Shown piece after piece: positions 1 to 5,579 of a stretch of DNA of 5,579 nucleotides; position 1 is the stretch's first letter, and each line of letters starts with the position of its first letter. Under the pieces are notes generated by a model. It did not search any database and was not told the origin of the DNA. It worked only from the letters and a program-made list of their open reading frames with translations. The position numbers and the translations under genes are program-made. This DNA is from Firmicutes bacterium CAG:534 (GTDB lineage Bacteria > Bacillota > Clostridia > Lachnospirales > Lachnospiraceae), in contig FR894542.1 of NCBI GenBank assembly GCA_000436115.1, positions 13,842 through 19,420 of the forward strand. The letters run 5' to 3'.

Positions 1-1260
1 GCAGACGGAGCAAGCGGCCAGGTTTACTACTTAAACTTTAAACCCGAGGTTGATGAGGTATGGCAGAAGTTAGCAGAGGAATATACTGCAGAGACAGGAG
101 TTCCTGTTAAGGTAGTGACTGCAGCAAGCGGAACCTATGAGCAGACCTTAATGTCCGAGATCGCAAATGCAGAGGCGCCGACCCTGTTCCAGATCAACGG
201 CCCTATCGGTTATCAAAACTGGAAGGATTACTGTGCAGACCTGAAGGATACGGATCTTTACAGCTGGCTTCTGGATAAGAGCCTTGCAGTAACCGGAGAA
301 GACGGTGGCGTATATGGTATTCCTTATGTAGTAGAAGGATACGGCATTATTTATAACAACGCTATTATGGAGAAGTATTTTGCACTGGATGGAGCAAAGG
401 CAGTTTCCATGGATGAGATCAATAACTTTGATACCTTAAAGGCTGTTGTAGAGGATATGCAGGCAAGAAAAGATGAGCTTGGCATTGAAGGCGTATTTGC
501 TTCCACTTCTTTAACACCCGGTGAAGACTGGAGATGGCAGACACACCTTGCTAACATCCCTGTATACTATGAGTACAAGGATAAGGGAATTACAGATACA
601 GATAACCTTGAGTTTACATATTCCGACAACTACAAGAATATCTTTGATCTTTACATTAACAACTCCTGTACAGCACCCGGCCTTTTAGGCAGTAAGTCCG
701 TAGATGACTCCATGGCAGAGTTTGCACTGGGCAAGGCAGCAATGGTACAGAACGGTAACTGGGCATGGGGACAGATCTCCGGCGTGGAAGGAAACGTTGT
801 AAATGCAGAAGATGTGAAATTCCTTCCTATTTACACAGGAGTAGCAGGTGAGGAAAGCCAGGGACTTTGTACTGGTACCGAGAACTTCTTCTCCATTAAC
901 AGCCAGGCATCCGCAGAGGATCAGGCAGCATCCATTGCCTTTGTAGAATGGCTCTTCAACTCTGATGAAGGAAAGGCAGCCGTTACCAATGACCTTGGTT
1001 TCATCGCACCTTTTGATACCTTTGCTGATGACGAAAAGCCTACTGATCCTCTTGCACAGGAAGTAATCCGTTATATGGCTGATACTTCCAAGACAAGTGT
1101 ATCCTGGAACTTTACATCCTTCCCCAGCCAGCAGTTTAAGGATGACTTCGGAGCAGCACTTCTTGAGTATACATCAGGAAGCATTACCTGGGACGATGTT
1201 AAGAACCTTGTAGTAGAAAGATGGGCAGCTGAAAAAGCAGCTTTGAAGGAAGCCGAATAA
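1..1260 (+). CDS. Sugar ABC transporter substrate-binding lipoprotein, CUT1 family, probably maltodextrin (5' partial)
   Basis: The reading frame is open from the first base to TAA at 1258-1260, giving 419 residues with no start, so the gene begins upstream. The GTG at 115 is internal: the 38 codons before it read in the same frame as a typical mature N-terminus (VYYLNFKPE, then a TGVPVKV strand). The missing part should be a signal peptide with a lipobox cysteine and a short linker. Family-like segments are APTLFQINGP (about residues 59-68), VYGIPYVVEGYG (104-115), which resembles the hinge and ligand-cleft region of such proteins, and GKAAMVQNGNWAW (244-256). The C-terminal helices, ending in a Glu/Ala/Lys-rich tail, look complete. 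The protein should sit on the outer face of the membrane and deliver an oligosaccharide to the two permeases that follow. Maltodextrin is inferred from malQ downstream; another alpha-glucoside is possible. The gene uses no GGG or AGG codons, unlike malQ, which suggests high expression. Confidence 0.93.
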   Translation, partial: ADGASGQVYYLNFKPEVDEVWQKLAEEYTAETGVPVKVVTAASGTYEQTLMSEIANAEAPTLFQINGPIGYQNWKDYCADLKDTDLYSWLLDKSLAVTGEDGGVYGIPYVVEGYGIIYNNAIMEKYFALDGAKAVSMDEINNFDTLKAVVEDMQARKDELGIEGVFASTSLTPGEDWRWQTHLANIPVYYEYKDKGITDTDNLEFTYSDNYKNIFDLYINNSCTAPGLLGSKSVDDSMAEFALGKAAMVQNGNWAWGQISGVEGNVVNAEDVKFLPIYTGVAGEESQGLCTGTENFFSINSQASAEDQAASIAFVEWLFNSDEGKAAVTNDLGFIAPFDTFADDEKPTDPLAQEVIRYMADTSKTSVSWNFTSFPSQQFKDDFGAALLEYTSGSITWDDVKNLVVERWAAEKAALKEAE

Positions 1261-1274
1261 AAAGATGAAAATGT

Positions 1275-1302
1275 GGGGCAGTGGAGTCTTCTCCACTGCC
1301 CC
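1275..1302 (+). terminator. Intercistronic stem-loop, probable attenuator or mRNA-stabilising hairpin
   Basis: A perfect 12-bp inverted repeat (GGGGCAGTGGAG and CTCCACTGCCCC) with a four-base TCTT loop lies 14 bases after the stop codon of the binding-protein gene. It is followed two bases later by a short, interrupted T run (TTTCTT, 1305-1310). The stem is strong but the T run is poor for an intrinsic terminator. Partial termination, or protection of the upstream mRNA from 3' exonucleases, therefore fits better than a full stop. Its place between binding-protein and permease genes matches the known need for more binding protein than permease. The stem ends 11 bases before the AGGAG of the next gene. 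Confidence 0.8.
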
Positions 1303-1313
1303 GGTTTCTTGAT

Positions 1314-1318
1314 AGGAG
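1314..1318 (+). promoter_or_regulatory. Ribosome-binding site of the first permease gene
   Basis: AGGAG stands seven bases before ATG at 1326. It fixes that start in preference to the in-frame GTG at 1281, which lies inside the hairpin stem and would add 15 residues (ESSPLPRFLDRREF and its start) unlike a permease N-terminus. Confidence 0.85.
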
Positions 1319-1325
1319 AGAGTTT

Positions 1326-2168
1326 ATGCAAAAGACATTAAAACGATATTTCCCGATCTTTGTTTTACCAACTCTTTGTGCATTTGCGTTTGCATTTATC
1401 ATTCCGTTTGTTATGGGCGTATATCTGTCATTTTGCAAATTTAAAACCATAACAAACGCAAAGTTTATCGGATTTGACAATTACATTAAAATATTTGCTG
1501 ATAAGGATTTTATCAACGCATTCTTATTTACCTTGAAATTTTCGGCAGTATCGATCATTACCGTAAATCTGTTTGCCTTTGTGCTTGCCCTTGCGTTGAC
1601 AAGAAAGATCAAGGGAACCAACCTTTTCCGTACCGTATTTTTTATCCCGAACCTGATTGGCGGTATTATTTTAGGTTATATCTGGCAGCAGATGATCAAT
1701 GCAGTGCTGCTGAAGTATGAGACCACCCTGGTGGCTAACGCAACCTATGGATTTTGGGGATTGGTGATCTTGATGAACTGGCAGATGATCGGATATATGA
1801 TGATCATTTACATTGCAGGTCTCCAAAACGTACCTACAGATCTGATCGAGGCAGCTGAGATTGACGGAGCTACCAGCCTTCAGACCTTATTTAAAGTGAA
1901 AATACCGATGGTAATGCCGTCGATAACAATATGCTTATTTATGACGATTTCCAACAGCTTTAAGCTCTTTGACCAGAACCTGGCCCTGACGGCTGGAGCG
2001 CCCAGCAAGAAAACAGCAATGCTGGCCCTTGATATTTACAGCACCTTCTATGGAAGAACCGGATTTGAAGGCGTAGGCCAGGCAAAGGCAGTTCTGTTCT
2101 TTATCATTGTAGCAGCCATTGCGCTTACGCAGCTGCTGATTACCAGAAGTAAGGAGGTGGAGCAGTAA
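1326..2168 (+). CDS. Carbohydrate ABC transporter permease, MalF/MdxF type (CUT1)
   Basis: This 280-residue integral membrane protein forms one half of the translocation channel. Hydrophobic stretches fit about six membrane helices (roughly residues 12-34, 69-91, 104-120, 143-164, 198-214 and 254-272). Between the fourth and fifth lies the EAA loop: EAAEIDGA starts at residue 175, with the conserved Gly at 181 and an IPMVMP ending near 198. This loop is where the ATPase subunit docks in the family. The FRTVFFIPNLIGG segment (101-113) is typical of MalF-like CUT1 permeases. The protein lacks the additional N-terminal helices and large periplasmic loop of E. coli MalF, as is usual in Gram-positive bacteria. 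The ATG at 1326 is chosen for its well-spaced AGGAG. The gene follows the binding-protein gene across a hairpin and overlaps the next permease gene by one base. Family certain; substrate inferred from context. Confidence 0.93.
   Translation: MQKTLKRYFPIFVLPTLCAFAFAFIIPFVMGVYLSFCKFKTITNAKFIGFDNYIKIFADKDFINAFLFTLKFSAVSIITVNLFAFVLALALTRKIKGTNLFRTVFFIPNLIGGIILGYIWQQMINAVLLKYETTLVANATYGFWGLVILMNWQMIGYMMIIYIAGLQNVPTDLIEAAEIDGATSLQTLFKVKIPMVMPSITICLFMTISNSFKLFDQNLALTAGAPSKKTAMLALDIYSTFYGRTGFEGVGQAKAVLFFIIVAAIALTQLLITRSKEVEQ
2151..2157 (+). promoter_or_regulatory. Ribosome-binding site of the second permease gene, inside the first
   Basis: AAGGAGG, a full Shine-Dalgarno match, lies within the last codons of the first permease gene, ten bases before ATG at 2168. 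Together with the TAATG stop/start overlap at 2166-2170 it points to coupled translation of the two channel subunits. Confidence 0.8.
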
Positions 2169-3007
2169 TGAAGGCAAAGAAAATATCAGATGCAATTATA
2201 TTTGTGATCCTGTGTGTTCTGGTGGTTTTATTTATTACCCCTGTTTACTTCGTAGTAATGAACTCCTTTAAGGGAAAGCTTTACATCAGCGATAACCCCT
2301 TTGCGCTTCCTACGGCAGAAACCTTTTCCAGACTGACCAACTATATAAATGGCATTCAAAAGACCAACTTCTTTGGAGCTTTTGGCTGGTCCATATTTAT
2401 CACTGTTTTCTCCGTAGCGGCGATCCTGCTTTTTACCTCTATGACCGCTTACTATATCATCAGAGTGAAGGGCAGAGTAACCAGCATCCTTTACTATATG
2501 TTTGTTTTTTCCATGATCGTTCCGTTCCAGATGGTAATGTTCTCCATGTCCAAGCTGGCGAATCTTACCCATTTAAATAATCCTGTGGGAATTGTATTCT
2601 TGTACCTGGGATTTGGAGCAGGACAGTCCCTGTTTATGTTCAGCGGCTTTATCAAGTCCATTCCCCTTGAGATCGAGGAGGCTGCCATGATCGATGGCTG
2701 CAATCCGCTGCAGACCTTCTTTGGAGTGGTGATGCCGATCTTAAAGCCAACAGCAATTACGGTTTCCATCTTAAATGCTATGTGGATCTGGAATGACTAC
2801 CTGCTTCCTTATCTGGTGATCGGACTGAGCACCCCCTATAAGACGATCCCGGTTGCGGTACAGTATCTGGTAGGCTCCTATGGAGCTAAGGATATGGGCG
2901 CTATGATGGCCATTCTGGTCATGTCCATTGTTCCCATTATCATCTTTTATCTTGCCTGCCAGAAATACATTATTGAAGGCGTAGTAGCAGGTGCAGTAAA
3001 GGGCTAA
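2168..3007 (+). CDS. Carbohydrate ABC transporter permease, MalG/MdxG type (CUT1)
   Basis: This 279-residue membrane protein is the second half of the channel. About six hydrophobic helices are visible (roughly residues 9-31, 72-98, 106-126, 140-160, 197-217 and 244-264). The EAA loop reads EIEEAAMIDGCNP from residue 168, with the conserved Gly at 177 and MPILKP at 189-194. Other MalG-type marks are the TPVYFVVMNSFK segment after helix 1 (24-35), WIWNDYLLPY (206-215), and the C-terminal tail ending GVVAGAVKG, a very common ending for CUT1 permeases. Length is normal. The ATG shares its A with the last base of the upstream TAA, so the two permeases are probably made in equal amounts. It should pair with the upstream permease and with a nucleotide-binding subunit not encoded here. 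Substrate specificity cannot be read from the sequence; malto-oligosaccharide is inferred from malQ, 17 bases downstream. Confidence 0.93.
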   Translation: MKAKKISDAIIFVILCVLVVLFITPVYFVVMNSFKGKLYISDNPFALPTAETFSRLTNYINGIQKTNFFGAFGWSIFITVFSVAAILLFTSMTAYYIIRVKGRVTSILYYMFVFSMIVPFQMVMFSMSKLANLTHLNNPVGIVFLYLGFGAGQSLFMFSGFIKSIPLEIEEAAMIDGCNPLQTFFGVVMPILKPTAITVSILNAMWIWNDYLLPYLVIGLSTPYKTIPVAVQYLVGSYGAKDMGAMMAILVMSIVPIIIFYLACQKYIIEGVVAGAVKG

Positions 3008-3024
3008 AAAGAAAGGAGCAGACA

Positions 3025-4506
3025 ATGATGAGAAAAAGCGGGATTTTGCTTCCTGTAGCCAGTCTGCCTTCTGATTATGGAATTGGCTCTTTTTCCAAAG
3101 AAGCGTATGAGTTTGTTGACAGATTAAGCCAGGCAGGACAGTCCTATTGGCAGATCCTGCCCCTTGGGCCTACCAGCTATGGGGATTCCCCCTACCAGTC
3201 CTTTTCTACCTTTGCGGGAAATCCTTATTTCATTGACCTGGAGGATCTGATAGAAAGGGGCTACCTGACAGAAAAAGAATGTAAAAGCTTTGATTTTGGA
3301 GAAAAGGAGCAGGAAATCGATTACGAAAAGCTCTTCCGGAACAGGTTTTCCCTTCTCAGGATCGCCTATGAAAGGAGCGGGATCTGCGAGGATCCGGGGT
3401 TTAAGGCATTTGTTAAGGAGAATGCTTACTGGCTTGAGGATTATGGGCTGTACATGGCGCTGAAGGAATTGTTTGGCTATGTCTGCTGGGCAGGCTGGGA
3501 TGAGGATATTAAAAGAAGAGAACCGGAGGCGCTTGAAAGGTATAAAGAAAAGCTGCAGGAAACCATTTTATTTTATCAGTTTCAGCAATATATCTTTAAA
3601 CTACAGTGGAAGCAATTAAAAAGCTATGCCAACAAAAAGGGAATAAAGATTATCGGAGATATTCCGATTTATGTAGCCTTTGACAGTTCGGATGCCTGGG
3701 CAAACCCGGAGCTTTTTCAATTTGATAAAGAAGGAAATCCTGTTGCCGTTTCCGGCTGTCCACCGGATTCCTTTGCTGCCACAGGCCAGCTGTGGGGAAA
3801 CCCGCTGTACCGGTGGGACTATCATAAGAAAACAGGCTATGACTGGTGGATGAGGCGCATGAAGGCCTGCTTTGAAAGGTATGATGTGGTCAGGATCGAC
3901 CATTTCAGGGGCTTTGACGAGTATTATTCGATCCCTTACGGAGAAAAGACGGCAGAGAACGGAAAGTGGGAGAAGGGCCCCGGCTATGATTTCTTTGCTG
4001 TGATGAAGAAAAAACTTGGGAAAAAGCCCGTTATTGCAGAAGATCTTGGGTTTTTAACCCCATCTGTGTTAGAATTGGTAAGAAGATCCGGATATCCGGG
4101 GATGAAGGTGCTGCAATTTGCCTTTGACTCTAGGGAGGAAAGCGACTATCTGCCCCATAATTATGTGAAGAACTGTGTGGTATATACAGGAACCCATGAT
4201 AATGATACGGTAATAGGCTGGTATCAGGCGATTTCCAAAAAGGATAAGAAGCTTTGCCAGAGCTACCTTAATCTGCGGGGAAGAAAGGTGCAGATCAACT
4301 GGGAAATGATCAGATGCGCCATGAGCAGCGTGGCAGATACGGCTATTATCCCCATGCAGGATTATCTCGGACTGGGATCTGAGGCTCGAATGAACACACC
4401 GTCTACTCTTGGAAACAACTGGAGATGGAGGATGAAGAAAGACGATTTTACAAAGGAGCTTGCAGAAGAGATAAAGGATATGACAAAGTTGTACGGAAGA
4501 AGCTAG
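3025..4506 (+). CDS. malQ: 4-alpha-glucanotransferase (amylomaltase), GH77
   Basis: The 493-residue cytoplasmic enzyme cuts an alpha-1,4-glucan and transfers the piece to another glucan or glucose, so maltodextrins become glucose and longer chains. Length is that of the short bacterial type, close to Thermus amylomaltase (about 500 residues). The N-terminus reads SGILLPVASLPSDYGIG and is followed by QSYWQILPLGPT (39-50) and DSPYQSFSTFAGNPYFID (54-71), all strong family signatures. The catalytic residues are in place: nucleophile Asp292 in VRIDHFRGF, acid/base Glu339 in IAEDLG, and the third carboxylate Asp392 in TGTHDNDT. The end MNTPSTLGNNWRWR (456-469) is also typical. AAAGGAG at 3012-3018 serves the ATG at 3025; an adjacent in-frame ATG at 3028 is an equally workable start, one residue shorter. 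The gene starts 17 bases after the permease stop, clearly in the same operon, and links the transporter to maltodextrin use. The gene looks intact, with no frameshift. Confidence 0.97.
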   Translation: MMRKSGILLPVASLPSDYGIGSFSKEAYEFVDRLSQAGQSYWQILPLGPTSYGDSPYQSFSTFAGNPYFIDLEDLIERGYLTEKECKSFDFGEKEQEIDYEKLFRNRFSLLRIAYERSGICEDPGFKAFVKENAYWLEDYGLYMALKELFGYVCWAGWDEDIKRREPEALERYKEKLQETILFYQFQQYIFKLQWKQLKSYANKKGIKIIGDIPIYVAFDSSDAWANPELFQFDKEGNPVAVSGCPPDSFAATGQLWGNPLYRWDYHKKTGYDWWMRRMKACFERYDVVRIDHFRGFDEYYSIPYGEKTAENGKWEKGPGYDFFAVMKKKLGKKPVIAEDLGFLTPSVLELVRRSGYPGMKVLQFAFDSREESDYLPHNYVKNCVVYTGTHDNDTVIGWYQAISKKDKKLCQSYLNLRGRKVQINWEMIRCAMSSVADTAIIPMQDYLGLGSEARMNTPSTLGNNWRWRMKKDDFTKELAEEIKDMTKLYGRS

Positions 4507-4517
4507 ACTTATGTTTT

Positions 4518-4524
4518 GGAAAGG
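4518..4524 (+). promoter_or_regulatory. Ribosome-binding site of the regulator gene
   Basis: GGAAAGG lies nine bases before ATG at 4534 and supports that start. The alternative TTG at 4516 overlaps this site and has no good Shine-Dalgarno of its own; it would add six residues (MERFIP). This match is weaker than those of the transporter genes and malQ, in line with low repressor synthesis. Confidence 0.6.
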
Positions 4525-4533
4525 TTTATCCCT

Positions 4534-5565
4534 ATGGAAGAGATCACGATCAGGGATGTAGCGCAGATCTGCGGAGTGGGAGTCAGTACCGTGTCCAGGG
4601 CGATCAACAATCACCCGGATATCAGTCCCGAGACCCGGCAGATGGTCATGCAGGTCATTAAGGAACATAACTACATTCCCAATAACAGCGCCAGGAATTT
4701 AAAACGACAGACGGCAAAGGCTATTGCCGTTCTGGTCAAGGGAATTGACAACTCCTTTTTCCATGAAATGATACGCGACATTGAAGAGGAGATCAAAAAG
4801 AAAAAATACACCATGGTGCTGCGACATGTAAAATCCAGTGAAGATGAGGTGAACGTGGCGCTTCAGCTTGTGAAAGAAAAAAGGCTGAAAGGCATTATTT
4901 TCCTGGGAGGCTGTTTTGTACATAATGAAGAAAAGCTTTCCCAGCTGCAGGTTCCCTTTGTGCTGAGTACAGCAGGAGCAGTTGCGCTGGATGAAAAAAA
5001 GGTAAAGTATTGTTCCGTATCCGTGGATGATGAAAAAGAAAGCTACAGGCTGGTAAATTATCTGATCCAGGCAGGTCATCGGGATATTGCCATTATCTGT
5101 GAAAAGGCAGAAAGGGCTTCCATCAGTACCCTGCGGCTTGAGGGCTATAAGAGAGCGCTTAAGGAGCATCAGATACCGATCCGGCAGGAGCTGATCCTGG
5201 CAATGAGACCGGAAATCCAGGATTACTCCCTGGAAAATGGGTATGCAGTCACAGAAGAATTTATCAGGAAAAAGATCCCGTGCTCGGCGCTGTATGCGAT
5301 CTCTGATATTATGGCGATCGGGGCACAGAAAGCACTGGTGGATGCAGGCTTCCGCATTCCGGAAGACATCTCCCTGGTGGGATTTGATGGAGTGAAGATC
5401 GGAAACTATATGACTCCGTCCCTGACGACCCTGAAACAGCCGGCAGAGGAAATGGCACAGGAAACAGCAAGGCTCATGTTTGATATGATTGCACAAAAGG
5501 CCAGAGGACAGCATAAGATCTTTGAAGGAGAACTGGTTCTGCGCCAGTCTACCAGAGCGCTTTAA
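4534..5565 (+). CDS. LacI-family transcriptional regulator, probable maltodextrin-operon repressor
   Basis: The 343-residue protein has the normal LacI/GalR layout. The N-terminal helix-turn-helix runs from about residue 5 to 25 (TIRDVAQICGVGVSTVSRAI). Next come the SPETRQMVMQVIKEHNYIPN helices and the hinge helix with ARNL (53-56), whose leucine normally enters the minor groove of the operator. The periplasmic-binding-protein-like sensor domain follows from about residue 61. Visible features of that domain include GHRDIAIIC (181-189), EGYKRAL (203-209), a SDIMAIGAQKAL segment (257-268) and IPEDISLVGFDG (275-286). It should bind DNA as a dimer and release or tighten on binding a sugar; which sugar is not readable. 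It lies 27 bases after the malQ stop with no visible terminator or convincing promoter between, so it is probably co-transcribed and would control its own operon. The operator expected ahead of the binding-protein gene is outside the window. ATG at 4534 is preferred over TTG at 4516. Confidence 0.92.
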   Translation: MEEITIRDVAQICGVGVSTVSRAINNHPDISPETRQMVMQVIKEHNYIPNNSARNLKRQTAKAIAVLVKGIDNSFFHEMIRDIEEEIKKKKYTMVLRHVKSSEDEVNVALQLVKEKRLKGIIFLGGCFVHNEEKLSQLQVPFVLSTAGAVALDEKKVKYCSVSVDDEKESYRLVNYLIQAGHRDIAIICEKAERASISTLRLEGYKRALKEHQIPIRQELILAMRPEIQDYSLENGYAVTEEFIRKKIPCSALYAISDIMAIGAQKALVDAGFRIPEDISLVGFDGVKIGNYMTPSLTTLKQPAEEMAQETARLMFDMIAQKARGQHKIFEGELVLRQSTRAL

Positions 5566-5579
5566 ATAGGACAGAAACA

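Noticed and set aside
115..1260. The binding protein as a complete gene starting at GTG 115
   Set aside because: The same frame is open to base 1 and encodes a typical mature N-terminus of the family; a start at 115 would cut into the first domain and leave no ribosome-binding site or signal peptide.
1379..1400. Repeated TTTGCRTTTGCA-like bases as a repeat or catabolite-control site
   Set aside because: They simply encode alternating Ala-Phe in the first membrane helix of the permease and do not match a cre consensus.
4088..4099. Perfect palindrome CCGGATATCCGG as an internal operator
   Set aside because: It lies within malQ codons for the conserved SGYPG segment, has an AT rather than the CG centre usual for LacI-family operators, and is far from any start.
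4470..4530. A promoter for the regulator within the end of malQ
   Set aside because: Only poor -35-like (TTGTAC, ATGACA) and -10-like (TATGTT) words are seen, none with both good match and correct spacing.
4511..4561. A 16-residue reading frame (ATG to TAG) overlapping the regulator start, as a leader peptide
   Set aside because: It has no ribosome-binding site, no run of one amino-acid codon and no attenuator structure around it; it is probably chance.
4069..4668. A 199-codon open frame on the minus strand across malQ and the regulator start
   Set aside because: It spans two well-supported genes on the other strand and its translation looks like no known protein; best explained as a composition effect.
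4699..5514. A 271-codon open frame on the minus strand across the regulator gene
   Set aside because: It is antisense to a clear LacI-family gene, is rich in Cys, His and Phe as expected from reversed Glu/Lys-rich codons, and shows no family motif.

Overview
This window is most of one sugar-uptake operon, with every gene on the + strand and tightly packed. The genes, in order, are: an extracellular sugar-binding lipoprotein (its 5' end lies outside the window), two ABC permeases of the CUT1 family, a 4-alpha-glucanotransferase (malQ) and a LacI-family repressor. The composition, the strong purine-rich ribosome-binding sites (AGGAG, AAGGAGG) and the style of the proteins suggest a Gram-positive anaerobe of the Clostridia. 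A gut Lachnospiraceae member is my best guess, but it is an inference from protein style and not from a marker gene.

Layout: 1-1260, binding protein lacking its signal peptide. 1261-1325, a short gap holding a perfect 12-bp GC-rich hairpin. 1326-2168, MalF-type permease. 2168-3007, MalG-type permease, whose ATG overlaps the preceding stop by one base. 3025-4506, malQ. 4534-5565, LacI-type regulator. 5566-5579, the last 14 bases, with nothing recognisable. No gene-free stretch exceeds 65 bases, and I see no RNA genes, mobile elements, CRISPR or attachment sites.

How the genes work together: the lipoprotein would catch malto-oligosaccharides outside the cell and pass them to the two-permease channel. 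MalQ would then rearrange the imported alpha-1,4-glucans in the cytoplasm, releasing glucose and making longer chains for phosphorolysis. The repressor would sense a sugar from this pathway and control the operon. No ATP-binding subunit is encoded here; many Gram-positive CUT1 importers share one ATPase (MsmK/UgpC/MalK type) encoded elsewhere, though the unseen upstream region could also hold it. The maltodextrin assignment rests mainly on malQ and its position, since the binding protein's ligand cannot be read directly.

The operon appears intact and conventional. The points most worth a second look are the hairpin between the binding protein and the first permease, the codon-use contrast that goes with it, the missing ATPase, and the regulator at the 3' end. 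I found no sign of a new type of system.
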